Source: CAZGVW01 sp964529265 (GTDB taxonomy: Bacteria; Planctomycetota; Phycisphaerae; Phycisphaerales; UBA1924). Taken from it: 43,947 bases of DNA. Below, piece after piece: positions 15,129-22,816 of this stretch; position 1 is the first letter of the stretch, and every line of letters begins with the position of its first letter. Under the pieces are notes generated by a model. It saw nothing but the letters and a program-made list of their open reading frames with translations, was not told where the DNA came from and made no database searches. The stretch covers positions 1 to 43,947 of the forward strand of contig CAZGVW010000200.1 of assembly GCA_964529265.1 (NCBI GenBank), written 5' to 3'. Made by a program: the position numbers and the translations under genes.

Positions 15129-15748
15129 CCATCGATCTGCCGCTTGGACTGGAAGTGGGATTCAACGCTGAGTGGTGGCTGATGGGATGGCTTCCCGGTC
15201 TCCTGTTCAGTGCCTACACCCTCGCGTGTCTATGTTTCGCGAGGAGGGCGCGACGATGGCCAGTCTTGCTTGTCGTGGCCTTCGGCGCAGTGTTTCCACT
15301 CTGGGCCTTGGTTATCTTTGCTGGTTGTCAGGGAGCGGTCGATCGACTCCTGCCGCCAGCGGGGTGGCTCGGCCGCCTTCCCGAAGCCCTCCTCTTGTCG
15401 CTCTTTGTCGTGAGCGCCTTGAGCGGGGCCCTTCTTGCGGTCGTAACCCGGGCATGGTGGTTCATACTCGTCGGAGCATTGGCCGCGGCGGCGACGCTTG
15501 GCGCCTTCTGGCTCCTCACTGAGTCGCCACTCAACGGGGCAACGCCCGAGTGGGTTGTGGCCGCGGCCTCATATTCCGTCTGGCATGCGTCGATCGCGGC
15601 ATCGTTGGCGGCCTGGACGAGGGCGGTGCGCCGGGCCGTGATCCGCCGTGGAGGCTGCCTCGCGTGCGGCTACGACCTCCGCGGGTTGGAACCGAATGAC
15701 AACAGCGTGTGCCCTGAGTGCGGTGCGCCTCGACAGGCATCGGCCTGA
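15125..15748 (+). CDS. Membrane protein with C-terminal zinc ribbon
   Basis: Function unknown. The 207-residue product has about five hydrophobic segments (for example WLMGWLPGLLFSAYTLACLC and VLLVVAFGAVFPLWALVIF) and ends with a zinc ribbon, CLACGYDLRGL followed by CPECG. That ribbon matches the one at the N-terminus of the protein at 11178. The TTG start at 15125 overlaps the preceding TGA as TTGA, and GGGAGG about 8 nt upstream supports it. It forms a two-gene unit with the membrane protein before it. Confidence 0.75.
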   Translation: MTIDLPLGLEVGFNAEWWLMGWLPGLLFSAYTLACLCFARRARRWPVLLVVAFGAVFPLWALVIFAGCQGAVDRLLPPAGWLGRLPEALLLSLFVVSALSGALLAVVTRAWWFILVGALAAAATLGAFWLLTESPLNGATPEWVVAAASYSVWHASIAASLAAWTRAVRRAVIRRGGCLACGYDLRGLEPNDNSVCPECGAPRQASA

Positions 15749-15761
15749 ACGCGTCCGCGCC

Positions 15762-16646
15762 TCACACCCCGCCCGGCAGCAGATCCTTCAACCCCTTGCC
15801 GAGATCCTCCACCGCCTTCTTCCCTTCCTCCGCGGCTTTCTCAGCCTCTTTGCCGATGTCCTCCGCGACCTTGCCGGCCTCGCCCACCACGTTCATGCCC
15901 ATCTCGCTGAGCGAGCCGCCGAGGTCGCCGAGCGCTGCGAGTTGCCCTTCAAGGTCGCCCAAGACGTCCTTCGGCAGCAGGCCGCCGCCGTTCTTGACAG
16001 CCGCGGCAAGAACGGCCTTCACCACCAGGCCTGCCAGTTCGCCCATGGAGACGCCGCTGCCCGCCACGCCGGAGCCCGTCTGGCCCACGTTGTGAAGGCG
16101 GATTTCGTCGATCGGGATTTCGACCTTCGCGATCCCGCCGCCGATCGCGTCGTAGTGCACGGTGACGTTGCGCAGCACGAACTCCTGGATCACGAACTTC
16201 TTGCCGCCCTCCTTCGGCTTGTCCGCCGGCTTATCTCCCTTGCCGTCCCCGGAGAGTTTCTTCAGGTTGTCGAGGATCACCTTGTAGTTCGTCGCGCCGT
16301 CCTTCTTCTCGAGGCGCACATCCATGTCCTCGAAGCGCAGTTCGGGCAGTTGCACAGTGTCCTTCTGGAGCGTGCCGAGCGAGACGGCCACGCCCGCATC
16401 GCCGAGCGAGAGGAAGTGATCGCTCGGGAACCCCTGCGGATTGGCGACCTTCAGGCCCTGCATCTCGAACGTGCCCGAAAGCACGCCGACATCGGCGGTG
16501 CGCAGCGTGGTCGGCACTCCGAGGGCGTACGTGCCGCCGCGCTCGATCGCCGTGCGGGCGATCGAATCGACGAACAGAAACGCCCCGAACACCGCAGCCG
16601 CGAGAATGACCACGAGGATGATGATGACGATGAGGATCTTCTTCAT
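15762..16646 (-). CDS. AsmA-like membrane-anchored protein
   Basis: The 294-residue product starts MKKILIVIIILVVIL, a single N-terminal membrane anchor. It continues with RTAIERGGTYALGVPTTL and GTFEMQGLKVANPQGF, which resemble the beginning of AsmA/YhdP-type envelope proteins involved in outer-membrane lipid homeostasis. A charged linker (GDGKGDKPADKPKEGGKK) splits the beta-rich part at about 132-150. The end is a long helical, Glu/Lys-rich stretch (GKVAEDIGKEAEKAAEEG), perhaps a coiled coil. It is much shorter than E. coli AsmA. The start at 16646 is chosen over an ATG five codons upstream. Confidence 0.72.
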   Translation of the reverse strand: MKKILIVIIILVVILAAAVFGAFLFVDSIARTAIERGGTYALGVPTTLRTADVGVLSGTFEMQGLKVANPQGFPSDHFLSLGDAGVAVSLGTLQKDTVQLPELRFEDMDVRLEKKDGATNYKVILDNLKKLSGDGKGDKPADKPKEGGKKFVIQEFVLRNVTVHYDAIGGGIAKVEIPIDEIRLHNVGQTGSGVAGSGVSMGELAGLVVKAVLAAAVKNGGGLLPKDVLGDLEGQLAALGDLGGSLSEMGMNVVGEAGKVAEDIGKEAEKAAEEGKKAVEDLGKGLKDLLPGGV

Positions 16647-16677
16647 GGGACTTGTCTCCACGTCGCGCCTGCAACGA

Positions 16678-16926
16678 TCAACGATCCGGGAGCAAGGGCT
16701 TTACGGCGTTCAACAGGGATGGAATATCCCGCTCCACGGTTCGCCACACCTCTTCCAGGTCGACGTCGTCGTATTCATGAATCAGTTTATCGCGCATGCC
16801 GGCGATGACGGCGGATTGCGTCTTCCTGTCGGCGAAGAACCGCTCCCCATCGAGTCCCCGCGTGAACTCCATGATCAGCAGCGCCGCCGCGGCGATGTCA
16901 GCGACCGCGGCAAGGTCACGCTGCAT
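16678..16926 (-). CDS. HepT-like HEPN ribonuclease toxin, internally shortened
   Basis: HepT proteins (DUF86, HEPN fold) are RNase toxins neutralised by MntA nucleotidyltransferases. The active-site motif R-x4-H-x-Y is present as Arg45, His50 and Tyr52 (MRDKLIHEYDDVDLEEVW). The product is only 82 residues against ~110-140 usually. Both ends match the family (MQRDLAAVADI...RFFADRKTQSAV and RDIPSLLNAVKPLL), but the middle block that normally runs through G-E-A to the P-x-W region is absent: TQSAV joins directly to IAGMRDK. The reading frame is kept. It overlaps mntA by 11 nt. Whether this form is active is unknown. Confidence 0.82.
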   Translation of the reverse strand: MQRDLAAVADIAAAALLIMEFTRGLDGERFFADRKTQSAVIAGMRDKLIHEYDDVDLEEVWRTVERDIPSLLNAVKPLLPDR

Positions 16927-17227
16927 AAACCGTCCTGGCGGAGTTGAGGATCGCGGTCCTGCGATACGGGTTGGGGCTGCGATCCACCGCGCTTCGGCTC
17001 ACGAGATCCACAGGATGACCGAGCATGGTCTCCAGCTCCCGCTGCATCGCCATGTGATCGAGAAGCGTCCATTCCGCGCCGGGAAGGAAGGTCACGAGCA
17101 GGTCGACATCGCTCCCTGCGCGGGCTTCGCCCCGGGCAATGGAGCCGAAGAGGGCGAGTTCGGCCACCTTCCAGCGCCGGCAGAAATCGATGGCCTCCGC
17201 TTGTCTGAACCGCTGGGCCAGGTCCAT
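16916..17227 (-). CDS. MntA-type nucleotidyltransferase antitoxin
   Basis: A minimal nucleotidyltransferase, 103 residues, with GSIARGEARAGSDVD, the G-S-x10-D-x-D signature (Gly28, Ser29, Asp40, Asp42), and a third acidic residue in VDLVSR. MntA proteins inactivate their HepT partner by adding AMP to the tyrosine of its R-x4-H-x-Y motif, and that tyrosine is kept in the adjacent HepT. The gene comes first in the pair and overlaps hepT by 11 nt, the usual arrangement. A TACACT box sits exactly 6 nt before the ATG. Confidence 0.88.
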   Translation of the reverse strand: MDLAQRFRQAEAIDFCRRWKVAELALFGSIARGEARAGSDVDLLVTFLPGAEWTLLDHMAMQRELETMLGHPVDLVSRSAVDRSPNPYRRTAILNSARTVYAA

Positions 17228-17233
17228 GCCGGA

Positions 17234-17239
17234 AGTGTA
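17234..17239 (-). promoter_or_regulatory. -10-like TACACT, 6 nt before mntA
   Basis: Minus-strand TACACT, six bases, then the mntA ATG at 17227; predicts a leaderless toxin-antitoxin mRNA. Divergent from the nuoD -10 box 23 bp away. Confidence 0.5.
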
Positions 17240-17262
17240 GCCCGGCCGCCGCCTGCGCCTCG

Positions 17263-17268
17263 TATACT
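17263..17268 (+). promoter_or_regulatory. -10-like TATACT upstream of nuoD
   Basis: TATACT would start transcription near 17275, about 57 nt before the nuoD ATG. No recognisable -35 hexamer at the right distance. Confidence 0.4.
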
Positions 17269-17331
17269 CTCCGCCCGGGCCGCGCCAAGGCGCCCGTCCG
17301 GCGATTCCAGCAAGTCGAGGACCGAGCCCCC

Positions 17332-18621
17332 ATGCCCTACACCCTCCGACCCGACGAAGGCTACGACGTTGACATCGAATCCACGTCCTACGTCCAGCCG
17401 CGGCTGGCGTCGGGCGATCGATGGGTGCTCAACTTCGGGCCCCAACACCCCGCCACCCACACCACGCTCCGTCTCGTGCTCGAACTCGATGGCGAGCGCA
17501 TCGCCCGCTGCACGCCCCACATCGGCTACCTGCACTCCGGCTTCGAGAAACTGGGCGAGCACCTCGATTACAACCAGTACGTCACCATCGTCTCCCGGAT
17601 GAACTACCTCTCGCCGATCGCCAACGATATCTGCTGGCACCACGCGGTCGAGACGCTCTTCGGCATCGAGATCACGCCGCGGTGCAAGGTCATCCGCACG
17701 ATCATGGCCGAAATCGCCCGCATCCAGGACCACCTGCTGTGCGTCGGCGCGGCGGCGCTCGATCTCGGCGCCTTCACCGGCTTCCTCTACGCCTTCAACC
17801 CGCGCGAGAAGATCTACGACCTGTGCGATTTCATCTCCGGCCAGCGCTTCCACCCGGATTGGACGCGCGTCGGCGGCGCCATGCAGGACCTGCCCGACGA
17901 AGAGAAGTTCAAGTGGCTCGTCAAGGACTTCGTGAACCGCGACCTGCCGCAGGCCATCGAGGACCTCGAGAAACTCGTCCTCCGCAACCGCATCTTCCTC
18001 GATCGCACCGTCGGCATCGGCTCGATCAGCCGCGACGAAGCCATTGCATGGTCGCTCTCCGGCCCCGTCGCCCGCGCCTCCGGCGTGCGGCGCGATCTGC
18101 GCAAGGATGAGCCCTACCTCTGCTACAGGGATAACTGGGACGGCCAGGGCGCCCCCGCCGTGAAGTTCAGCGTGCCCCTCGCCGAAGCGGGCGACGTCTA
18201 CGCCCGCTTCCAGGTGCGCATCGCCGAAATGCGCGAATCCATCAAGATCATCAATCAGCTGATCGACAACATCCCCGGCGGCCCGATCAACGTCTATTCC
18301 GACGCCAAGTCCGTGAAGCCGCCCAAGGACGAGGTCTACGGCTCCATCGAAGGCCTCATCCAGCACTTCGAGATCATCATGTCCAACCGCGGCTGGGAGG
18401 CGCCCGTGGCCGAGGCCTACGGCGCCAACGAGACCGCCAACGGCGAACTGGGCTACTTCATCGTCGGCGACGGCAGCCCCCGCGCCTGGCGCGTCAAGAC
18501 CCGCCCGCCCTCCTTCATCAACTACCAGGTGATGGCCAAGCTCACCGAGGGCCACATGCTGCCCGATATCGTGGCGATCCTCGGGTCCATCAACGTCGTC
18601 GCGGCTGAACTCGATCGCTGA
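17332..18621 (+). CDS. nuoD: NADH-quinone oxidoreductase subunit D
   Basis: NuoD is the 49-kDa-type peripheral-arm subunit of complex I, lining the quinone site with NuoB. The 429-residue product shows the family landmarks: LNFGPQHPATHTTLRLVLEL, HIGYLHSGFEKLGEHLDYNQY, RMNYLSPIANDICW, and the C-terminal VKTRPPSFINYQVM and LPDIVAILGSINVVAAELDR. It is full length. The other complex I subunits in the window are limited to NuoE, 0.9 kb downstream, separated by an unrelated secreted protein gene. NuoA-C, NuoF and the membrane subunits must be elsewhere. Confidence 0.97.
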   Translation: MPYTLRPDEGYDVDIESTSYVQPRLASGDRWVLNFGPQHPATHTTLRLVLELDGERIARCTPHIGYLHSGFEKLGEHLDYNQYVTIVSRMNYLSPIANDICWHHAVETLFGIEITPRCKVIRTIMAEIARIQDHLLCVGAAALDLGAFTGFLYAFNPREKIYDLCDFISGQRFHPDWTRVGGAMQDLPDEEKFKWLVKDFVNRDLPQAIEDLEKLVLRNRIFLDRTVGIGSISRDEAIAWSLSGPVARASGVRRDLRKDEPYLCYRDNWDGQGAPAVKFSVPLAEAGDVYARFQVRIAEMRESIKIINQLIDNIPGGPINVYSDAKSVKPPKDEVYGSIEGLIQHFEIIMSNRGWEAPVAEAYGANETANGELGYFIVGDGSPRAWRVKTRPPSFINYQVMAKLTEGHMLPDIVAILGSINVVAAELDR

Positions 18622-18664
18622 TTTCGCGGGGCCGCGCCTTCGGCAGGTGGCGGAATCCACCCGC

Positions 18665-18670
18665 TAGACT
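18665..18670 (+). promoter_or_regulatory. -10-like TAGACT, 6 nt before the lamin-tail gene
   Basis: TAGACT, six bases, then ATG at 18677. Predicts a leaderless mRNA starting inside the nuo region, independent of nuoD. Confidence 0.5.
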
Positions 18671-18676
18671 TCCAGC

Positions 18677-19408
18677 ATGGAGACCGCCGCCGCGATCTGT
18701 GCCTTCCTGAGCCTCCTCGCCGCCCAGCCGGCCGGCCAGCGCGCGCCGGACGACGACGCCGCGGCCGATCCCTACGCCACAATGCACGCCATCCCCGCGC
18801 CGCACCCCATCATCACGGAGGTGCTCTTCCGCGTGCCCGGCGGCGCCGGCCCCGAAGCCGATGCGAACAAGGATGGCGCCCGCGACGCCGCGGGCGATGA
18901 GTTCGTCGAGATCCAGAACCCGCACGATGAGCCCGTGAACCTGAAGGGCTACACGCTGGCCGACCGCAATCCCGAAGAGAACCGCGCGTTCCGATTCACG
19001 TTCCCTGATGTCCAACTCGCCCCGGGCGCGATCGCCGTGGTGTTCAACGGCTTCGGGGCCAAGATCCCCGGGCCGTCAGGCGATTCGGAAAAGGCCGCGG
19101 CGCCGAACCCCAACTTCAACGGCGCCCTGGTCTTCGATGCGAAGATCACCTCGCGCAATCGGGCGCTCAGCAACTCCGGCGATTTCGTCGTTCTCGCCGC
19201 GCCCGATGGCGCGCCCATCGAAGTCGTCTACTGGGGCTCGCCCGACCCCGCGCCTCCCCCCGAAGCCCTCCGCACCAGCGAGGCCGATCTCGGCGCCCGC
19301 GGCAGCGTGCAGCGCCTCGGCCCCCGCACACCCGTCTTTGAGCACATGGCGATCGACAACCGCCCCTTCAGCCCCGGCGAAATCCCCCGCATCAACCTCC
19401 CGGACTAG
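18677..19408 (+). CDS. Exported lamin-tail domain (LTD) protein
   Basis: A 243-residue protein with a short hydrophobic N-terminus (METAAAICAFLSLLAAQ, probable signal peptide). Its single domain has the bacterial lamin-tail pattern: IITEVLFRV near the start, DEFVEIQNPHDEPVNLKGYTL, then a beta-strand run with LAPGAIAVVFNG and NSGDFVVLAAPDG. DANKDGARDAAGDEF in the first loop looks calcium-binding. LTD domains are found in secreted proteins, often next to nucleases or cell-surface modules; the function of this one is unknown. It separates nuoD from nuoE and has its own promoter candidate. Confidence 0.78.
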   Translation: METAAAICAFLSLLAAQPAGQRAPDDDAAADPYATMHAIPAPHPIITEVLFRVPGGAGPEADANKDGARDAAGDEFVEIQNPHDEPVNLKGYTLADRNPEENRAFRFTFPDVQLAPGAIAVVFNGFGAKIPGPSGDSEKAAAPNPNFNGALVFDAKITSRNRALSNSGDFVVLAAPDGAPIEVVYWGSPDPAPPPEALRTSEADLGARGSVQRLGPRTPVFEHMAIDNRPFSPGEIPRINLPD

Positions 19409-19411
19409 ACT
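19406..19411 (+). promoter_or_regulatory. -10-like TAGACT upstream of nuoE
   Basis: TAGACT overlaps the stop codon of the lamin-tail gene and would start an mRNA near 19418, about 60 nt before nuoE. Confidence 0.35.
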
Positions 19412-19478
19412 CTCCCCCTCTTCCACCCTCCGTCTTCCTCTGTCTTCCTCCGGGTTCTTCCCTTTCGGGAGCATCAGC

Positions 19479-20021
19479 ATGGCCTGGGTCGTCAAGCCGT
19501 CCGCCACGATGCAGATCGAGCGCCGTCCGAAGCCCTATCTCACGCAGGAGATGCAGGACCGCCTCTCGCACGGCGTCCTGCCCCGCTACGAGACGAAGAT
19601 GGGCGCGCTGCTCCCCACTCTGCACGAAGTGCAGCACGCCTACGGCTGGATCCCGATGCAGGCCATCGAGGAGGTCGCCGCGTTCCTCGGCCTCAAGCCC
19701 GCCGATGTGCTCGACACCGCCTCCTTCTACGAAGAGTTCTGGCTGAAGCCCAAGGGCCGGCACACCATCGCCGTCTGCCGCTCGATCGCCTGCGAAGTGT
19801 GCGGCCACGCGGATGTCACCGAGGCCTGCGCCGATCGCCTCGGCGTCGAAGTCGGCGACACCACGCCCGACGGCAAGTTCACGCTCATCGAACTGGAGTG
19901 CCTCGGCGCCTGCGGCGGCGCGCCCGCCATCCTCATCGACGAAACCCTGCACGAGAACGTCTCGCCCGGCGCCGTTGTGGACCTCATCGACCAGGTCCGC
20001 GACGAACGCCCCGCGCACTGA
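19479..20021 (+). CDS. nuoE: NADH-quinone oxidoreductase subunit E
   Basis: NuoE carries the N1a [2Fe-2S] cluster of the complex I NADH module. The four ligands are visible as Cys100 and Cys105 (VCRSIACEVCG) and Cys141 and Cys145 (LECLGACGGAP), in the normal C-x4-C and C-x3-C spacing. The helical N-terminal part includes LLPTLHEVQHAYGWIP and SFYEEF. Length is 180 residues, normal. The frame is open far upstream, but ATG 19479 is the first sensible start after the lamin-tail gene. NuoF, its usual partner, is not in the window. Confidence 0.96.
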   Translation: MAWVVKPSATMQIERRPKPYLTQEMQDRLSHGVLPRYETKMGALLPTLHEVQHAYGWIPMQAIEEVAAFLGLKPADVLDTASFYEEFWLKPKGRHTIAVCRSIACEVCGHADVTEACADRLGVEVGDTTPDGKFTLIELECLGACGGAPAILIDETLHENVSPGAVVDLIDQVRDERPAH

Positions 20022-20049
20022 GCAGTCTTCCTTCCCGCCCGCAGCCCCA

Positions 20050-20265
20050 ATGCCCTCGCCCGAACGCAAATCCCTCATGCGCAACCTCGGCGAGTTCGTC
20101 GGGCACATCTGGCGGGGCGTCCGGACCAACCCCCGGACCAGCCCCTCCCGCGAAAAGCGAGTCCTCCGCCGCGAGGTCGAGGAGAAGCCCCTGGAAGGGC
20201 CGGATGGCCGCGTGACCCTGCGCCGGACCACAATCGAAGAAATCGAGATCGACCGGCCGAAGTAG
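20050..20265 (+). CDS. Small basic protein, unknown function
   Basis: A 71-residue product, MPSPERKSLMRNLGEFVGHI at the start and RTTIEEIEIDRPK at the end. It is highly charged, with EKRVLRREVEEKPLEG in the middle, and has no membrane segment. It starts 28 nt after nuoE, and the next gene starts 5 nt after its stop, so it is probably cotranscribed with nuoE. I recognise no family, and a structural link to complex I is only a guess. Confidence 0.6.
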   Translation: MPSPERKSLMRNLGEFVGHIWRGVRTNPRTSPSREKRVLRREVEEKPLEGPDGRVTLRRTTIEEIEIDRPK

Positions 20266-20270
20266 GGGTC

Positions 20271-20825
20271 ATGACCCCCATGACCCCAGCCGCTCCCCCG
20301 CGCCGAAACCGCGCCCGCCTCGCGGCCGCAGCCGCCTTCGCTGTCCTCGCCCTGTTGCCCGCCGCGGTTGCCCTGCCCGGCTGCTCGAGCGGCGTGCCCG
20401 TGTTCGGCGCTCTTTCCCGCCCCTATGTCAAGGTGCAGAACTCCTCCACGGTGCCGCTCCAGGTCACCGTCTGGACCGCCCGCCGCGGGCTCGCCTACGA
20501 CGAATCGTGGAAGGACATGGACGGCCGCACCGAGCGCATCGACCCCGGCAAGTCCGCCGAGTTCACGCTCCGCGAATACGACAACGCGGTTGATCCGATC
20601 GTGCGGCTTCAGGTCGATACGCGCGGGCCGAGCTTCGTCGAATCACACCAGCACTGGTTCGAACTCATCACCGAGCCCTCGGTCACGATCCGCCTCTCGG
20701 GCCGGCCCGAAGACATCCGCATCCAGTCGCCCACCGTCCGCACCGTGCAGATCCCGCGCGAGCGCGTGCCCTCCACCGGGCGCCACCTCGCCACCGCCGC
20801 GGAGCGCCCGCAGCCGAATCAGTAG
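20271..20825 (+). CDS. Predicted lipoprotein
   Basis: A 184-residue protein with a basic N-terminus (RRNRARL), a hydrophobic signal and a lipobox ending in Cys38 (ALPGCSS), so probably lipid-anchored. The mature part looks beta-rich: YVKVQNSSTVPLQVTVW and IVRLQVDTRGPSF. No catalytic motif is evident. It begins 5 nt after the small gene downstream of nuoE. The stop codon abuts a heptamer array. Confidence 0.72.
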   Translation: MTPMTPAAPPRRNRARLAAAAAFAVLALLPAAVALPGCSSGVPVFGALSRPYVKVQNSSTVPLQVTVWTARRGLAYDESWKDMDGRTERIDPGKSAEFTLREYDNAVDPIVRLQVDTRGPSFVESHQHWFELITEPSVTIRLSGRPEDIRIQSPTVRTVQIPRERVPSTGRHLATAAERPQPNQ

Positions 20826-20882
20826 GCAATGGGCATTACCCGTCCGTCCTATTCCCTATGGCCTGTTGCCTGCTGCCCCAAT
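20825..20882. repeat. Heptamer arrays overlapping the GNAT gene end
   Basis: GGCAATG and GGCATTA (20825-20838) are followed, in the opposite sense, by CCTATTC, CCTATGG, CCTGTTG, CCTGCTG and CCCCAAT (20848-20882). The second half overlaps the 3' end of the minus-strand GNAT gene and supplies its last codons and TAG stop. Confidence 0.65.
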
Positions 20883-21839
20883 GAAATGCTGCCCGCCCAC
20901 GTCCACGCGCCCATCGTGCGCCGCGGCTTTCAGCGACCACACGTTCCGCGGGTGGATGTAGCCGAACAGGATCGCATCGTCCGACGCATCCAGCGCCTGG
21001 ATGAACCGCCGCTGCGCCGCCGCGGCCAGCCCCTTCCCGCGGAACTCCGGATAGATGAACTTCTCCTGCACGCGATAGCCGTGCATCCCCGCCAGCAGCG
21101 CCCGGTCCGCCGCCATCACCCCCGCGCGCACGCCATCCACCACGATGTGGAACAGCAGCCCCTGGAACAGGTAGCGCGCCACCGCGTTGCGCGATTCGAT
21201 CGGAATGTGCGGCGCAATCTCCGGCCGCTCCTCCGGCAGCGAGCGGTACCGGTGCTCATATTCCTCGTAGAACGACATGTCCCGCACCGGCTTCACCGTC
21301 ACGCGCTCCATGTTCGGCGGATCGGGCAGCGCCGCGATCTCCTCCACCGGCGCCGCGAGCAGCCGACGCCCATGCTCGATGCGGCTCGGCATCACGTCCG
21401 CCGCTGAAGCCAGCGTCTCGAAATCGATCGTGCGCCCCGACGGCCTGAAAACGCGCACATCCTCCGCGCCCGCAACCCGCTCCGGCGTCATCCGCAGCAG
21501 CGCCGCCAGCGCGCCCGGTTCGTCGATATCGAACGTCGTGTGAAGCACGGCCGCGAACAGCGCCTCGCGCATTCCCGAAAGCCGCCCGACCGAGTCCGTC
21601 ATGTTCTTCAGCCGCATCTTCCGCCGCACAATCGCCGCGTGCCCCGCGAACGGCCCCGCCAGTTCGATGACCGCCGGCGCGCTCGCTCCCCCCTCCGCCG
21701 GCCGCGCCATCTCATCGAACACCCCCGCCAGTTCCTCCCGGCAGTTTCGCTCGATGCGCGCATCGCCCAGCCACTCGCGCACCGCCGGGTGCACGCGCGC
21801 CACAGCCGCCCTCAGGAATGCGTCGAACCAGCGGGACAT
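20856..21839 (-). CDS. GNAT-family acetyltransferase
   Basis: The 327-residue protein has a C-terminal GNAT fold: VKPVRDMSFYEEYEHRY, then YLFQGLLFHIVVDGVRAGVMA, and the acetyl-CoA-binding motif A in EFRGKGLAAAAQRRFI. The ending ILFGYIHPRNVWSLKAA is typical of motif B. The first ~180 residues form a second domain with helical character and no recognised motif. The substrate is unknown. The gene start overlaps the end of the dehydratase gene by 28 nt on the same strand, indicating an operon. Its last residues (AAGNRP) are encoded by a heptamer repeat. Confidence 0.75.
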   Translation of the reverse strand: MSRWFDAFLRAAVARVHPAVREWLGDARIERNCREELAGVFDEMARPAEGGASAPAVIELAGPFAGHAAIVRRKMRLKNMTDSVGRLSGMREALFAAVLHTTFDIDEPGALAALLRMTPERVAGAEDVRVFRPSGRTIDFETLASAADVMPSRIEHGRRLLAAPVEEIAALPDPPNMERVTVKPVRDMSFYEEYEHRYRSLPEERPEIAPHIPIESRNAVARYLFQGLLFHIVVDGVRAGVMAADRALLAGMHGYRVQEKFIYPEFRGKGLAAAAQRRFIQALDASDDAILFGYIHPRNVWSLKAAAHDGRVDVGGQHFIGAAGNRP

Positions 21840-22804
21840 TGCCTGATCAACTCCGCGAATCGCTCCGGGTCCACATTGCCGCCGCTGATGATCACCCCCA
21901 CCCGCGCCCCCGCCGCCGCCTTCACCACGCCCTCAAAGAGCGCTGCCGCCGCGAGGCACCCCGTCGGCTCCACCACCAGTTTCATCCGCTCGAAGAAGAA
22001 CCGCATCGTGGGCGCCAGCGCCTCATCCGGCACGCTCGTCATGTCGCTCACGTTCGCCAGGATGACCTGCAGCGTCAGCCGCCCCAGCGACGGCGTCCGC
22101 GCCCCGTCCGCGATCGTGTCCGGATCCTCCACCGTCTGCATCGTCTTCGTGCGGAACGATCGCACCCCGTCATCCCCCGCCGCGGGCTCCACGCCGATCA
22201 CGCGGCAGCGCGGGCTCAGCGCCTTCGCCGCGATCGACGACCCCGAAAGCAGCCCCCCGCCCCCGCACGGGACCACCAGCAGGTCCAGTTCGCCCACGTC
22301 CTCAAACAACTCCTTCGCCGCCGTCCCCTGCCCCGCGATGATGTGCGCATGGTCATACGGCGGCACGATCGTCAGCCCGCGCTCCTCCGCCAGCCGCGCC
22401 CCGAGTTCCTCGCGCTTCGCCTCGTCGCGCTTGTAGAGCACCACCTCCCCGCCATACGCCCTCGTCGCCGCGAGTTTGATCGCCGGCGCATCCTCCGGCA
22501 TCACGATCGTCGTCGGCACGCCCAGCAGCGACCCCGCCAGCGCAATCGCCTGCGCATGATTCCCCGATGAAAACGTCAGCACCCCCCGCCGCCGCTGCTC
22601 GTCATTCAGCCGCGAAAGCGCGTTGTACGCCCCCCGGAACTTGAACGCCCCCACCCGCTGCAGGTTCTCGCCCTTGAAGAACACCCGCCCCCCAACCCTC
22701 CGGTCCGCCGTCCGGGATTCCAGGACCGGCGACCGGTGGGCCACCCCCTCCAGCCGCTCCGCGGCTGACCTCAAGTCCTCAAACGAAACGGGAAGCGATC
22801 CCAT
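21812..22804 (-). CDS. PLP-dependent threonine/serine dehydratase-like enzyme
   Basis: A fold-type II PLP enzyme of 330 residues. The PLP lysine is Lys55 in VGAFKFRGAYN. FSSGNHAQAIA binds the substrate carboxylate, CGGGGLLSG binds the PLP phosphate, and the C-terminal ISGGNVD is typical. There is no ACT domain, so it resembles catabolic threonine dehydratase, serine racemase or threo-3-hydroxyaspartate ammonia-lyase rather than feedback-regulated IlvA; sequence alone does not decide. The GNAT gene follows with a 28-nt overlap. A TACCCT box lies exactly 6 nt upstream of the ATG. Confidence 0.9.
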   Translation of the reverse strand: MGSLPVSFEDLRSAAERLEGVAHRSPVLESRTADRRVGGRVFFKGENLQRVGAFKFRGAYNALSRLNDEQRRRGVLTFSSGNHAQAIALAGSLLGVPTTIVMPEDAPAIKLAATRAYGGEVVLYKRDEAKREELGARLAEERGLTIVPPYDHAHIIAGQGTAAKELFEDVGELDLLVVPCGGGGLLSGSSIAAKALSPRCRVIGVEPAAGDDGVRSFRTKTMQTVEDPDTIADGARTPSLGRLTLQVILANVSDMTSVPDEALAPTMRFFFERMKLVVEPTGCLAAAALFEGVVKAAAGARVGVIISGGNVDPERFAELIRQCPAGSTHS

Positions 22805-22810
22805 GCCCGC

Positions 22811-22816
22811 AGGGTA
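22811..22816 (-). promoter_or_regulatory. -10-like TACCCT, 6 nt before the dehydratase ATG
   Basis: Minus-strand TACCCT, six bases, then ATG at 22804. Predicts a leaderless mRNA. No obvious -35. Confidence 0.5.

Noticed and set aside
16678..17227. A complete, new anti-phage defence island around the HepT/MntA pair
   Set aside because: The neighbours are an AsmA-like gene and nuoD; no other defence genes, integrase or transposase are present, so only the toxin-antitoxin pair is reported.
17092..18660. A 522-codon minus-strand open frame opposite nuoD
   Set aside because: NuoD is unmistakable on the plus strand, so the frame is a shadow.
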